A stretch of DNA of 64,000 bases from Exobasidium rhododendri (Eukaryota; Basidiomycota; Exobasidiomycetes; Exobasidiales; Exobasidiaceae), in the NCBI GenBank assembly GCA_026210745.1, contig CP110631.1, positions 2,170,001 to 2,234,000 on the forward strand. Direction: 5' to 3'. The translations under genes and the position numbers were made by a program. The notes below the pieces were generated by a model. It had not been told where the DNA came from, searched no databases, and saw only the letters and a list, made by a program, of their open reading frames with translations. Below are positions 53,008-63,367 of the stretch, piece after piece. Position 1 is the stretch's first letter, and each line of letters begins with the position of its first letter.

Positions 53008-53352
53008 GCGCACAATTACTGAACGCGACAAACCTGACCGAGGGGATCTCGATTTGTGTGCGACAGAGGGTGCTCATTGGACAAACAAACAAGAGACTCG
53101 ACGTGCCCTTGTGACAGACTAAGACCTTGCCGCAACAACGCAGCAAGGTCATCCTCGTCCAAGAAGGACATTTCGCCTCTTGTGGGCCGAGTAGCGTCGA
53201 AATATCCCTGCCAGAGCTGCAAATCGAGCATCGTAGATCTGCTTGGCCTCCGCTAATTGGCTTTCCTCTCTCTTCCACCCTACAATATATATTCCACCCT
53301 ACTATATATGGTGTAAGTCAAATTCACCTGAACATCCTTTGTACATCGAATA
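53008..53352. other. Intergenic with ambiguous minus-strand frames
   Basis: A 71-codon minus-strand frame (53016-53231, starting MLDLQLWQGYFDATRPTR) overlaps another open frame (about 53110-53250, containing AEAKQIYDARFAALAGIF). Both look coding-like, but neither has a domain or a clear start/splice context. An imperfect tandem repeat (TTCCACCCTAC then AT-rich) lies at 53273-53309. I do not call a gene. Confidence 0.3.
53273..53309 (+). repeat. Imperfect tandem repeat, 19+18 bp
   Basis: Two adjacent copies of TTCCACCCTAC followed by an AT run, in the convergent region between CYC2 and NDUFB7. Confidence 0.6.
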
Positions 53353-53932
53353 TTAAGCATCTTCTTCCTGGTCTCGAGCTGCCAGGTTCTGTCGTTGTAG
53401 TGCCTTTTGTCGCTTGATGAAGCTGAAAATTAGAAAATCATTTAGTTCTCTTTGATGAGCATGATACAATACTTTTACCCGTTCGACACTCACTCGTCAT
53501 ACTGGCACCTGAGTTAAAGCAAGGAAAATTTGGATCAAAGAGATGTCAGCACCTAGTGGGGACTCGATCGCCCCGTCACTGAACATGATATCTCACTTCT
53601 CATATGTGTGTCTATATTATCAGTGGGGAAATTTGTGCATCAGCATATCAGTCCTTCATTACCCTTCGCGGCGGGCTTGACAGCTTCTCAGGAAGTGCTC
53701 ACCTCTGGTCTTCACACTTCCATGGCGCATATAGTGTCTGCTGTCGACATTTATTGAGAGGAATCAAGAGACTAGATGGAGAAAATGGAGAGGCCGAGGT
53801 AATGAGTTTGGTGGTGAACATCTCCTAATCTTCGGGAGGTACTCACGCGCTGCATTGATCTCTGTAGCCTAGAGGTAATCGAGCTGCATTGGACTCTTCC
53901 AAGGAGGCAGTATGTTGACCTTCTTCGCCCAT
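53353..53932 (-). CDS. NDUFB7: NDUFB7/B18-like complex I subunit
   Basis: Hand-built from five tiny exons: 53932-53847, 53771-53703, 53611-53597 (15 nt), 53508-53494 (15 nt) and 53422-53353. All introns are GT-AG and phases agree. The 84-residue product contains twin CX9C motifs with exact spacing (Cys27/Cys37 and Cys48/Cys58) in the family context: LPLGYRDQCSALLIPLNKCR, APWKCEDQRHTYEKCQYDDF, then a basic KRQKALQRQ tail. This is the intermembrane-space CHCH protein NDUFB7 of NADH:ubiquinone oxidoreductase. No single frame longer than about 40 codons exists, so automated callers may miss it. Divergent with the carboxypeptidase (257 bp). Confidence 0.88.
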
Positions 53933-54189
53933 GACGATCGATGTCCAAATTATTAGTTGGTGGTCACTCGATAGTAGGGTTGCATAGACGACTTTTGCCG
54001 ATCCAGATGATGAATCAAGCCACGTGATGGTTGGGTCAGACGCTCTCCCCAGGCCAGCGAAAGTCCGTGCGAGGAATTAGAGCTTACGGCCTTCCATAAT
54101 ATCCCTCACAGTGGAAAGGGGAGACAGTTGACTGAATACGCACGCCAAGTACGCTTTCCTTTCAGCCCCTTACCGTGCCATATCCCACC

Positions 54190-56355
54190 ATGCGTATGAT
54201 CGTTGCTGCTGGACTGCTTTGGTGCTCGGCATTATGCCTTGTCACTGCTTCACAGATGCCATTTGGAGCTTCATACACCTCATCTAACGATGGCTTCGGT
54301 GAAAGCCGACGAATCGAGCTACCACTTGAGGGGGTGGCTTCAAGTGATTCGTCTTCCATCGAGAACACTATTGCAGCAGAGAACGGAAAGCACGTTGTCT
54401 TGACTCATAAGGAATTTCCACATATCAGCTTGCGAATCAAAAAGACATCAAGCAAGACAAAGACAGGAGATGAGATGCTTTCCGCTCAGTCGGGCATTCC
54501 TTCCCCATCTTACAACACCTCGGACCCGACTGCCTTCTGTGACCCTACAGTAGCAAGCTGGAGCGGGTGTGAGTAAGATCAGAAGATTTGCAGAGAGTGT
54601 TACTGTCTACTCAAGCAGTTCCTTGCCCTTCACCTCTCTTCAGACGTCGATACTATCGATGGCAAGTCACTGTTCTTCTATTTCTTTGAATCTCGAAATG
54701 ATCCAAGCAAAGATCCAGTCCTTCTGTGGTTGACGGGTGGACCAGGCTGCAGCTCTTCGCTCGGTCTCTTTATGGAGCTCGGACCATGCTCCATCCCAGA
54801 GCGCAAGGGTAAGATTTCATCTGGGCCGCCCATCAACGGAACGGTCTGGAACCCGTACAGCTGGAACAACGGTGCCTCTATCTTCTTCTTGGACCAGCCT
54901 GTCGATGTCGGGTACTCCTACTCTCGATACGGCATACACACGTACGATACAGACACAGGAAGCAAAGACGTGTATGCCTTCCTTCGCATTTTCTTCAATG
55001 CTTTCGAGAAGTTCCAAGATAATGATTTCGTCATCACCGGAGAGAGCTACGCAGGTAAGACAGACTACGTTGCTCGTAGGTGGATCTGGAGGCGTGTAAG
55101 CTGATAAATCATGCTTTCTGACAGGTCGCTACATTCCTCGCTATGCTTCGCAAATCATTGACCAAAATAAAAAGATCATAGACAAAGCCAATAGGAGCGG
55201 AGAGAAGGCCAAGAAGGGAGACTTGGTCAACCTCAAGAAGGTGGCCATAGGTAACGGTCTCACAGATGTGCAGGTGCAGACTCCTAGGTGAGATTTTGTC
55301 GTGTGCCCGGTACTGTCTACGATATTGTGAAAGTCCCATGTCTAATTGTGTCTGTTCTTGGGGCACCGTTTCAACAGCTACTACGATTTTACATGCACTC
55401 GAAAGGGTGGAGTAGACCCGATCTTGAGCATTGAAACTTGCAAGAGACTACGCACTTGGAGGGATCGATGCTTGAAGTGGATCAAAGCCGAATGCCGCGA
55501 TACCTACGACAGTGACGGGTGCATGACGTCGGCCAACGTCTGCGGTGAGGAATTCACGAGCGCATTCTTCGAGACCGGACGTAATCCGTACAACGTGGAA
55601 GATTTGTGCTTGGCTGGATATGAGCCAAATCTTTGCTACTCAAACACCCAGGACATTCGGGCCTACATGGATCGAGAGGATGTTCGAGAGCTCTTGGGCG
55701 CGGAACCTGTATCGCACATTGGCAAATTTCAAAGCTGCAACAATGACGTCGCTCAAGGATTTGGCATGCACAACGATGAAGCGATTCAGAACGTAGACTA
55801 TGTGGCAGGGCTACTAGAGAGAGACATTGATGTGATGATCTACGTTGGAAAACTGGACTGGTGAGTGAAGCAAGAGGGGCGAGGAGGACCGAGAGCTTTG
55901 CTTTGTCGTATGTGGCTTCTCATCTTTATTGCCCACTGCAAATCTAGGATCTGCAATCACTTGGGCAACCGGGCTTGGGTCGAGAAGATGGACTGGACTG
56001 ACAAGGCCGAATTTCACAAGAGCGAGCAATATGTGAGTGTAATTGGGAGGGGTCGCCTTTCCGGGAGTGAGCGTAGGTCAGGGTGTTCAATTTTTCTTCT
56101 ACACCCTCTCCTTCCAGACCTGGGTTGTTGATGGAAAAGATGCCGGTACAACGCAGAAAGGAGGTGGCTTGACTTGGGCCACGGTAGAAGGTGCAGGTGA
56201 GATACTTGCAAATGACCTGTGCAGTCGATGATGATTTGGGTGACTGACACTTTTGGTCCGGGGGCTACTCAAAACAAGGCCACATGGTACCCCTCGACAA
56301 GCCAAAAGTAGCTCTGGAGATGCTTACGCGCTTCTTGGACGGAGACAAGCTGTGA
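54190..56355 (+). CDS. Serine carboxypeptidase (S10, CPY-like)
   Basis: Seven exons: 54190-54568, 54644-55054, 55125-55287, 55378-55860, 55948-56032, 56118-56196 and 56279-56355; 558 residues. Signal peptide about 1-20 ([20 protein letters not shown]), a pro-region, then the catalytic domain from [16 protein letters not shown]. Motifs: [17 protein letters not shown] (oxyanion), [13 protein letters not shown] with Ser261, KLDWICNHLGN with Asp478, and [11 protein letters not shown] with His535. The triad is complete. It is likely a vacuolar or secreted acid carboxypeptidase. There are several Asn-X-Ser/Thr sites. The last intron ends in a weak AAG acceptor, but it restores the His motif. Confidence 0.93.
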
Positions 56356-56477
56356 TCTTCTTTCTGATAGTCATTACAGGTACGACATGGATGATAAGAA
56401 GTATGAGTGGTCAGGCGGAAACAGGGCGATGGAATGTAGACACAAAAGGTGTTCCTTTAGGATCGTATATGCGAATT

Positions 56478-57521
56478 CTATTCTTTGGAAACCCTGCTCT
56501 TGAGAAAGAAGACCCGCTTGACTCGGTCGGTCCACGTCTTCTTCGATCCGGCGTCATCGTCGTCTTTGAGATGGAGCAGTTGAAATGGTTCTTCTCCTGC
56601 TTCGCATTGGAAGTGAGGGTGTAGGGGTAGAGGTAGAGATTCGCGGAAAGTGGTGAAGTCGTCCCTTGAGGCGTTGTTGAAAGAAGAGAGAGGTTCCCAC
56701 TCATTGTTGCTCGGAAGGGTAGGTGAGTCTGGACGGATGATGTTGCGCTCGAGCGGGGCGGATGAAAGAAGGGTGAGTCGATTCAGATCCATGCTTGTGT
56801 CAAATGACTTTGGCCAAGGTCGGTCTTCCTCTTCGAATAGTGTGGAAGTGCTGCTGTTCAGCAGGTGAATGTCTGGTAGGGAAGCCTGTCGCATCGAGTG
56901 AGCCGTAAAAGGAGGTGGATGACACACAAGAGAGTGTGTCGCTGTTGCTTCTTGCATACGTGGTGATGATTTCCAGGAGTTGTACCTTGATCGAATCTCT
57001 CCACCTGCATTCCTGCCACTGGAACGGTAAGTCACCTGCCGGTGAGGATGATCCTTTGCGGTGGCAGTAGTAGTAGTAGCAGCGGCAGCAGCAGCAGCCC
57101 ATGGATCGATTGCTTTAGTTCGAGAGCAGAGCTGCAGTCTTCGAAGGGCGGCCTTCCCACCACTTGAGCTTTCGTCAGAGAAAGTGACGCGCGGACTCCT
57201 GACGTGATGATTGGTGACGCTTGGAGATGATGCTGAAAGCGGCACTGTCTCAATGGGGGGTAATGCTGGTTCCGTGTAGGTTACAGAGTCGTGCTTGTGG
57301 ACACCCAACATCAATTCTCGCAATCTTGGATGACTGTTCTTCCTTTTCAGGCCAGGCAGGCTCTCCTCGTCGAGGCTTGTGGACGTTCTTGCTCTCCTTG
57401 GTCCGGCTGATGACTGATTACTTCCGATCTTGAGTCGGGGCGTCGAGGTGCTAGATATTTGCATCCACTTGGAGTAGAGATCGAGACCAATGTCGCACGA
57501 TGATGCGAGCGCTTCACACAT
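56478..57521 (-). CDS. Hypothetical low-complexity protein
   Basis: 347 residues from the ATG at 57521 (MCEALASSCDIGLDLYSKW). The frame continues upstream to 57581 without an ATG, and a pyrimidine-rich CAG just before suggests a 5' intron. I recognise no domain. The sequence is Ser/Pro/Arg-rich with an Ala/Thr run (about 155-170), SPRVTFSDESSSGG (a phosphatase- or 14-3-3-docking style context, speculative) and a basic C terminus (DRVKRVFFLKSRVSKE). The stop lies 122 bp from the convergent carboxypeptidase. Possibly a regulatory, disordered protein. Confidence 0.55.
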   Translation of the reverse strand: MCEALASSCDIGLDLYSKWMQISSTSTPRLKIGSNQSSAGPRRARTSTSLDEESLPGLKRKNSHPRLRELMLGVHKHDSVTYTEPALPPIETVPLSASSPSVTNHHVRSPRVTFSDESSSGGKAALRRLQLCSRTKAIDPWAAAAAAATTTTATAKDHPHRQVTYRSSGRNAGGEIRSRYNSWKSSPRMQEATATHSLVCHPPPFTAHSMRQASLPDIHLLNSSTSTLFEEEDRPWPKSFDTSMDLNRLTLLSSAPLERNIIRPDSPTLPSNNEWEPLSSFNNASRDDFTTFRESLPLPLHPHFQCEAGEEPFQLLHLKDDDDAGSKKTWTDRVKRVFFLKSRVSKE

Positions 57522-58127
57522 TCTTGTAATGCCGTATCTGAATGGAGAAGGAAGGGAAGAGCAGTGCGAAATTTCTACCAAGTATGAAGAGGAAAGTGTA
57601 CCGAAAGTATTATCGTAGATCGAAGGGATGTCTTTTGCTGAGATAGGAGAGTCTTACAGAAATTATGGAGGCTGAAGTACGGGTGGACAACACTTTCCTA
57701 CTACGCAATTGCTTCGAGAAGTGGTTGCGAGTGTGCGGTGGACAGTTGAGACTGCTGACTGCTAATCTTTAAAGAACACAGACTAAGAGCGCCACTCGTG
57801 AAACCAAAGGTGTAGAAGAAGACTAGTCTCGTCGCTCATGGGAAGAGATAGAATATCCTGGTGACTAAGGCAAGAAAGCGGGACCGGAGAGGCCAAAGAA
57901 TCACCCAATCTTGCTCTCGCCCATTCCTTTTGATTACTATCGTGATAGCAATTGTGACGGAGCAGCAATCGGCCTTGGAAATTCAGAAAAAGGCACATAG
58001 CGGACCGGTGACCAGGAGGAAGAGGAGAAATTGCAAATGATATGAGTACAGTACGACTACGATGCACAACGATTTTATTATAGCATAAAGTACCGATGCG
58101 CGAGATATTGTCGCCGCCTTGCTTTCT
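57522..58127. other. Intergenic, no supported gene
   Basis: 5' region of the unknown gene at 56478 and 3' flank of the epimerase-like gene at 58128. A minus-strand frame at 57783-58067 shows no domain. Nothing called. Confidence 0.4.
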
Positions 58128-59426
58128 TTAATCTACCCAGGGCACATCAGGTGAAATGCCAAACGTTGACCAGAAGTCGGTACCGTCTAGTGCGTTGCCT
58201 AGCTGCTCCACTGTCCGAGGTAGACTCCTGATAGCCGTAGAAGGGTGGCCCAGTTGAGTGCCTGGGATGTGTTGGACAACAGTTGAGCGTGACTCAGTGA
58301 TCAGTTCTTGAACCCAGCCCGGCTGAGGACCTTGAGGAGCGTGATCTCGGCCGGCTGAGAAGAAGGGCAGAGAGGGGCAGCAATGGGCATTAGCGCGCCA
58401 GTTCACCATCCTCATTTTGGAAGCTTCTTCTGTTGCTCACCTTCACCTCCGTTTCCCCAGCGGCTGCAGAGGTCCCACAGATCACTTGTGACAGGGGATT
58501 TGCGTCTCATCAGCATAGCATCACACGCAAATGACCGCTTTGCTGGCTCGCTGCACTCACTACACTCTCTCATTAGTCAGAAGCCACCTTTGGGCTTCTG
58601 TCTTCTCCCACTGATTCACCATTGCGAGAATTGCCCTCGCTACATCATGACCGTGTACCAGATGTACACTCTTCAAAACTTCGAGTTTTTCCCTCGTGGA
58701 TGCAATCACAGAAATGTACCTTCGGAAGCTTCTCCCATGACCCCACAGACCGCTGAGGCATAGCACACTCGTTGGAATCTTTTCCTTTTGAACCATGTTC
58801 TTTTCTTCATTCAGCGACAGAAGAGCGTTCTCTGCTATCGCTCGTGGTAATGGCAACGTGTCTGAATGTCGATCTTTCCATGGCGATGATACAGTCGACT
58901 TCGTGGTCACACTCGAGTAAGGTCCACTTTTTTCATTTATGTGTGACTTTCCATCACTTAAAGGGACAAATTGGAACGTCTGCTCATTATTCCAAATGCC
59001 GGTAGACCCCAAGAGAATGAATCGGGGAGTGTTGCTCTGGATCTTTTCGCATTCTTCACGGCATTCTTCATACCCTTCTCTCGTCTTAAGGTATCCTCCT
59101 ACCAATCTCTTGACCGCCTCTGGAGAGTACAAGGGAAAAATGATGACGATGTTTCGCGCATCGGGCAATGATTTGAACGCTTCAATCTCATCACTTTCTG
59201 GATCAAAGGTGAACTTGTACCCGCCTGCCTTTGCTTCTCGAGAAGTGAAGGTCGTTTTGAAGCCAGCTTCAGCAGCTGCTGGTCCTAGAAACGAATATGT
59301 CCAGCCGCTTCCCAAGCATAGGATATCGTAAGGATTTTGATCTGCAATCGTCGAACGGCCTAGTTCGACATTGCCGCTATTCGTGATCTGCGTCAACAGC
59401 GTCGAGATGTGTGACAGGCATTCCAT
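58128..59426 (-). CDS. Rossmann-fold NAD-dependent epimerase-like protein
   Basis: Three exons: 59426-58561, 58484-58441 (44 nt) and 58354-58128; 378 residues from the ATG at 59426. The core begins YDILCLGSGWTYSFLGPAA, a nucleotide-binding GxGxxxxxL pattern, then FILLGSTGIW, RAIAENALL (a Y/S-independent variant region), VLCLSGLWGHGRS, VHLVHGHDVARAILAMV and, after splicing, NERVYDLWDLCSRWG. This resembles the YeeZ-type atypical SDR family found widely in fungi. The substrate is unknown. The N-terminal 34 residues are atypical, so the true start could be nearer the core. Divergent with the kinase-like gene (224 bp). Confidence 0.75.
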
Positions 59427-59650
59427 TGCGGCTGGTGAGTGGTTGCAGAACAAATGGGAGTCGGCTAGCAAGGGTCTTCCTGATGCAGTAAGCTCGCACT
59501 CTACAGTGTAAATGCAGGCTCCAGATATAGAAAGGGAACCTCGCACGGACCGGTTCACATTTGGTTGTTTGTATATATCTATATTTGCAGTAGAAAGGCC
59601 TCCGAGCTCCACCTGCCGTTCCTCGACTAGCTCCTGTCACCGTCAAGGCT

Positions 59651-60661
59651 ATGGGAGAGGGCACGTCGAGAGGGGAATTCGTCTCAATCGGAGAAGCTCT
59701 CTCGACACTTGCTTTGACCCCGACTATCGACCAGATATTATCATCGAAGAAATTGAGCGGTGGTCTGACAAATGACAACGTCTTAATTAGCATACAGAGC
59801 GCCGGAGGAAAGGAGGAGAGGAAGATTGTGTTGCGTCGATTCTCTCCCAAGACCAGCTGCCATCTTCAGTATGATCGGAGGCAGGAGTACGAGAACTCTT
59901 CTTCGGCTCACGAAGATAAAAAGATTGGTGCGCCTGTCATTGGATCTGTTCCGTCAAATGACTGTCATGGAGGAGCATTAGCATTGGAGTTTGTTGAGGG
60001 CAAGACGATGGACGAAGAGGCGATACAGGGTCTATGTACCTCGGAAACACGGGTACCTCTACTAGTGGACGCTCTAAAGAAGATCCACAAAGGTCCGCCC
60101 CTTTTCAAGAATACATTCGACCCTTTCAAGGCGAGGAAAACTTATGAGAAGCAAATCAAGCTCCTTTCCGGGAAATGTGTCGCTTGGAAAGATTACGACT
60201 CACTAGTACAACAGGTGGCTCCTCTGCAAAACTTTCTGGCTCTCTCACCAGAGACACTGGTGGACTGTCACAATGACCTTCTCAGTGCAAACTTTATTGA
60301 GTCAGGCTCCCAGATCACAATCATAGACTGGGAGCTGTCGGGTCAAGCAGAACCGTCTTGGGAACTGGGGAACATGATAAGCGAGAATGGCCTGGATGGG
60401 AACGAGGCAGCTATTCGACTTCTGATCTCCAAGTACTGGGAATCCCTGTCTTCCTCGGAGTCCTTTATCGACGTGAAGATCAAAAGGGCCAAGATGTACT
60501 CGATTGTCTCAAAGATTACCTGGGCGGCTTGGGGTGCAGTACTTCACCATCTCGACACTTCAAACACTTTCGACTATGTACAGTGGAGCTTGGACAGGAT
60601 CAACAAAGCTCGAGTCGCTCTCTCAGACCAGACCAGCATCGATGATTTGTGCAGTGATTAG
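59651..60661 (+). CDS. APH/choline-kinase-like phosphotransferase
   Basis: A single-exon protein of 336 residues from the ATG at 59651. Motifs: LSGGLTNDNVLIS near residue 36 (nucleotide loop of LicA-type kinases), then KIHKGPPLF, the catalytic VDCHNDLLSANFI (Asp about 209) and IIDWELSGQAEPSWELGNM (metal Asp about 226). This is the aminoglycoside-phosphotransferase/choline kinase fold and is closer to bacterial LicA-type than to eukaryotic Cki1 in length. The substrate could be choline, ethanolamine or thiamine-like. It shares a promoter with the epimerase-like gene. Confidence 0.8.
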   Translation: MGEGTSRGEFVSIGEALSTLALTPTIDQILSSKKLSGGLTNDNVLISIQSAGGKEERKIVLRRFSPKTSCHLQYDRRQEYENSSSAHEDKKIGAPVIGSVPSNDCHGGALALEFVEGKTMDEEAIQGLCTSETRVPLLVDALKKIHKGPPLFKNTFDPFKARKTYEKQIKLLSGKCVAWKDYDSLVQQVAPLQNFLALSPETLVDCHNDLLSANFIESGSQITIIDWELSGQAEPSWELGNMISENGLDGNEAAIRLLISKYWESLSSSESFIDVKIKRAKMYSIVSKITWAAWGAVLHHLDTSNTFDYVQWSLDRINKARVALSDQTSIDDLCSD

Positions 60662-60720
60662 CAGTAGTCATGGTAGAGTGCACTAGTGAAAACATTTATA
60701 TCTGTGGTGTAGTAGACTGC

Positions 60721-62950
60721 TCAACGATCTTCCTCTTCGAGCAAGGAATCTAGGCGACCTAAGAGTGAATCTAACTTGCTCTCCAGTCCATCCGCTGCGC
60801 CGCTCGCATTTTCTAATTGTTGCAAAAGGTCGGCAATCGTTGATTTCTCGTCCAGCTTTCCGTTATTCGCCAACAAGGATTCCGTTAGTCCTTTGTCCCC
60901 TTCGCTTAGAGAGGCAAAAAGAGAACTCAGATTCTGAAGCTCTTCAGACTCGCCTGACAAGGCTTGTACATCCTTCGAGTCAACGACCACCTCGGCAAAC
61001 GAATCACTGCCGTTCCGCTGTAACGGCGTCGATTTACTCGACCGGCCTGGCAAAGTTGGAGAGTCATCAGACATCGCTAGACTGCCTAGTGCTTCTGCCA
61101 ACATTGGGTTGATCTTGTGCGATGCATAACCGTTGATCGCTGGCTCTCTGTCGGCTTTTGGTGTCGAGACATTTGATTCTGGTATATTGCTCTTGCCAAC
61201 GGTGTCATGCTTTTCCGCTGTCGACTGGTCCTCCTTCGTTTTGGGATGTGTAGAACTGGGATCAGGATCTGACAACTGCTTGATCCAACAACCAATCGCA
61301 CCCAGATACCCCTCATGTCTTAGGAAGAAAGCTCTTTTTGTACCTTTTGACCAAAATCGAATGGCGTACGACAGCGTTGCAATGGTAGCTTGATGACCTC
61401 GAATGAAGCAACCTCCAAAGTATATTCGATCTAGACCAAACTTCTCTGCGTTCATGTAGGCAATTTGGCCGATATTGTTACTGACAGCGTAGAGTAAACT
61501 TTTGCAGATATCTTCTTGACGAAATTTCTTCTTCCTTCTCTCTCTAGCTCTTCCAGTGCCTTCGTCGCCTCTTCGATCTTCCTTTCGAAAGACTTTCCCA
61601 AAGCTCGAGGCGATCGTGTTCGATTTCAACCCGAGTGAATTGAGAGAATCCGATGAACCGTAGATGTCACTGACAAGCATGTCGACCGAACCGTTGTCAC
61701 CTTCCGACGCTAATTCCAACATCTCATCAAAACTTTCTGCATCAGTCAAGAGGCTCAACAATCCCCAGAGAGTTCCGCCGCCGAGACTTGTCCCACTAAC
61801 TCGCTCGAACTTGCCATGATCGTCGACTTTGATGATGCTCACTCCGCTTCCGATATTGACCAGTAGACACGGTAGCTTCGGTAGTGGGTCGGAATCAAAG
61901 CAAGGAGCATACAGGGGAGGATCAGGGGAAGGTCGAGGTAGCTGATCCTGAATTGGCGGCCTTTCTGCTGTGATTGGTGATCTAGCTTGTGGTAGAGAGG
62001 AGTGTAGACTAGCGACCAGCTCATCAGAATAGTAATAGGATTCGTCTGGAATGAGTGTTATGAAGTTAAGACCTGTGATGAGACAGCTCATCTCGTCCTC
62101 CCTACGCACTTCCACTCCTAATTCCCTTTCAAAGAGATCGGCAAACATGTGCGCTCCTCCTCCCGTTGCCATCAACTTGACGCCCTTTCGCATCTGTTCT
62201 AGACTGACATTGTTGGCTTTTGCGCTCGAGCTGATGAGCTCTTTGAGAAAGTCCACACAATCTGAGATGTGTTCGGTCTCAAATCTGATGAAGTTGAGTC
62301 GACCACCTGGTAGGGAGGACGGTAGCGCTCGCTGGGCTAGAAGCTGTGATCGAATCGATTTGGAATCGAACGGCGGCTGACTATGGAAAAGCGAAGTAGG
62401 GGTCAACGCTCCTCCGGGAAGCGCAAAAGATCCATCGGCAGTCTGAGGATGGCTGTATAGAGGCGATCTTGAACGTGACGGACGAGCACCAGCATTTACT
62501 GATGAATCCTGTGAGTGAAGTCGAGAACCACTCGGTGATGAGGAATGTGACGACAGCCGCGGCGAACTCGGTACAGCAGCAGAAGAGCCTGCATTTTGGA
62601 CGGAAATGTGCTCGGAATCCGAAGATGTGGAAGGATGGCTGGATGCTGAGGACGCTTTCGGTTGTGACGGTTTCGCCGCTCTAGTAAAGTAGACAACTTT
62701 CGCCAATGATCCACCAATCTGCAGAGAATCCACGCCACGCTTCATCAGGCCAGTGCACCAGGAAGACTACCACGAAAACCTCAATCTATCCACTCACATC
62801 TACCGCAATATGACTGACGGTCTCTACCCAATTCGGCAGCCAAATATCCCGAGAATCTTTTTGATCGGACCCCGACGCTCCATCTCCATCCAGTATCTTG
62901 GCTCCGGTCGGATCTACATTCACAGGCAGGGCGATGAGAGCTGCTTGCAT
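60721..62950 (-). CDS. CAB1: Pantothenate kinase (type II), enlarged
   Basis: Two exons: 62950-62798 and 62718-60721 (79-nt intron); 716 residues. The junction rebuilds SHIAVDIGGSLAKVVYF, the ATP-binding start of eukaryotic PanK. Other motifs: MATGGGAHMFADLFE, EMSCLITGLNFI, LVNIGSGVSIIKV, SGTSLGGGTLWGLLSLL, SNNIGQIAYMNAEKFGLDRIYFGG and RHEGYLGAIG. The kinase makes 4'-phosphopantothenate, the first step of CoA synthesis. Fungal Cab1 is about 370-420 residues. Here a roughly 100-residue Ser/Pro-rich insert follows the first motif, a Pro-rich loop sits after DELVASLHSS, and a roughly 170-residue C-terminal extension ends in an acidic helix. Confidence 0.93.
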
Positions 62951-63367
62951 TTCGACGACTCAGAGACTGCCTCCCACCCCTCTTCTAGCAGATCTTCTAG
63001 CTGAAGAGATCGAAATTTGCCTGGCCAAAGATGAGGAATAATCTCGTCTAGGGTGTGTGATGAACGGCGACCAAAACCCAGGCAAGAAAGACTGGAGATT
63101 GATAAATCCGACCCGCATTTGTTGGGTTCGTCTCTTTAGGCTCAAGGTCAAGCAAGAGGTTCCACACGTGATCTTCCCCGGGTTTAACCTTAAAAGTGTG
63201 CCATGTCTCTTCTATCGAAGTACCCCTTCCCAAATCTTAATCTTACCGTATCTGTACCGTATACGCGTTCCCCCGCCTCGCCTCGACTTTCAATCAAATA
63301 AATCATAATCTACTACCACAAGAAAACATAATACATAGAGGCCTACAGCTAAAGACAACGACGGCTC
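62951..63367. other. Intergenic, PanK promoter
   Basis: About 420 bp between the pantothenate kinase start and the 3' end of the MBP1-like gene. No coding feature or tRNA-like pattern that I can support. Confidence 0.4.

Noticed and set aside
57783-58067. 94-codon minus-strand frame
   Set aside because: No domain, signal or family resemblance; treated as chance.
63090-63200. Possible tRNA-like GGTTCG segment
   Set aside because: No cloverleaf with an acceptor stem or anticodon arm could be drawn around it.
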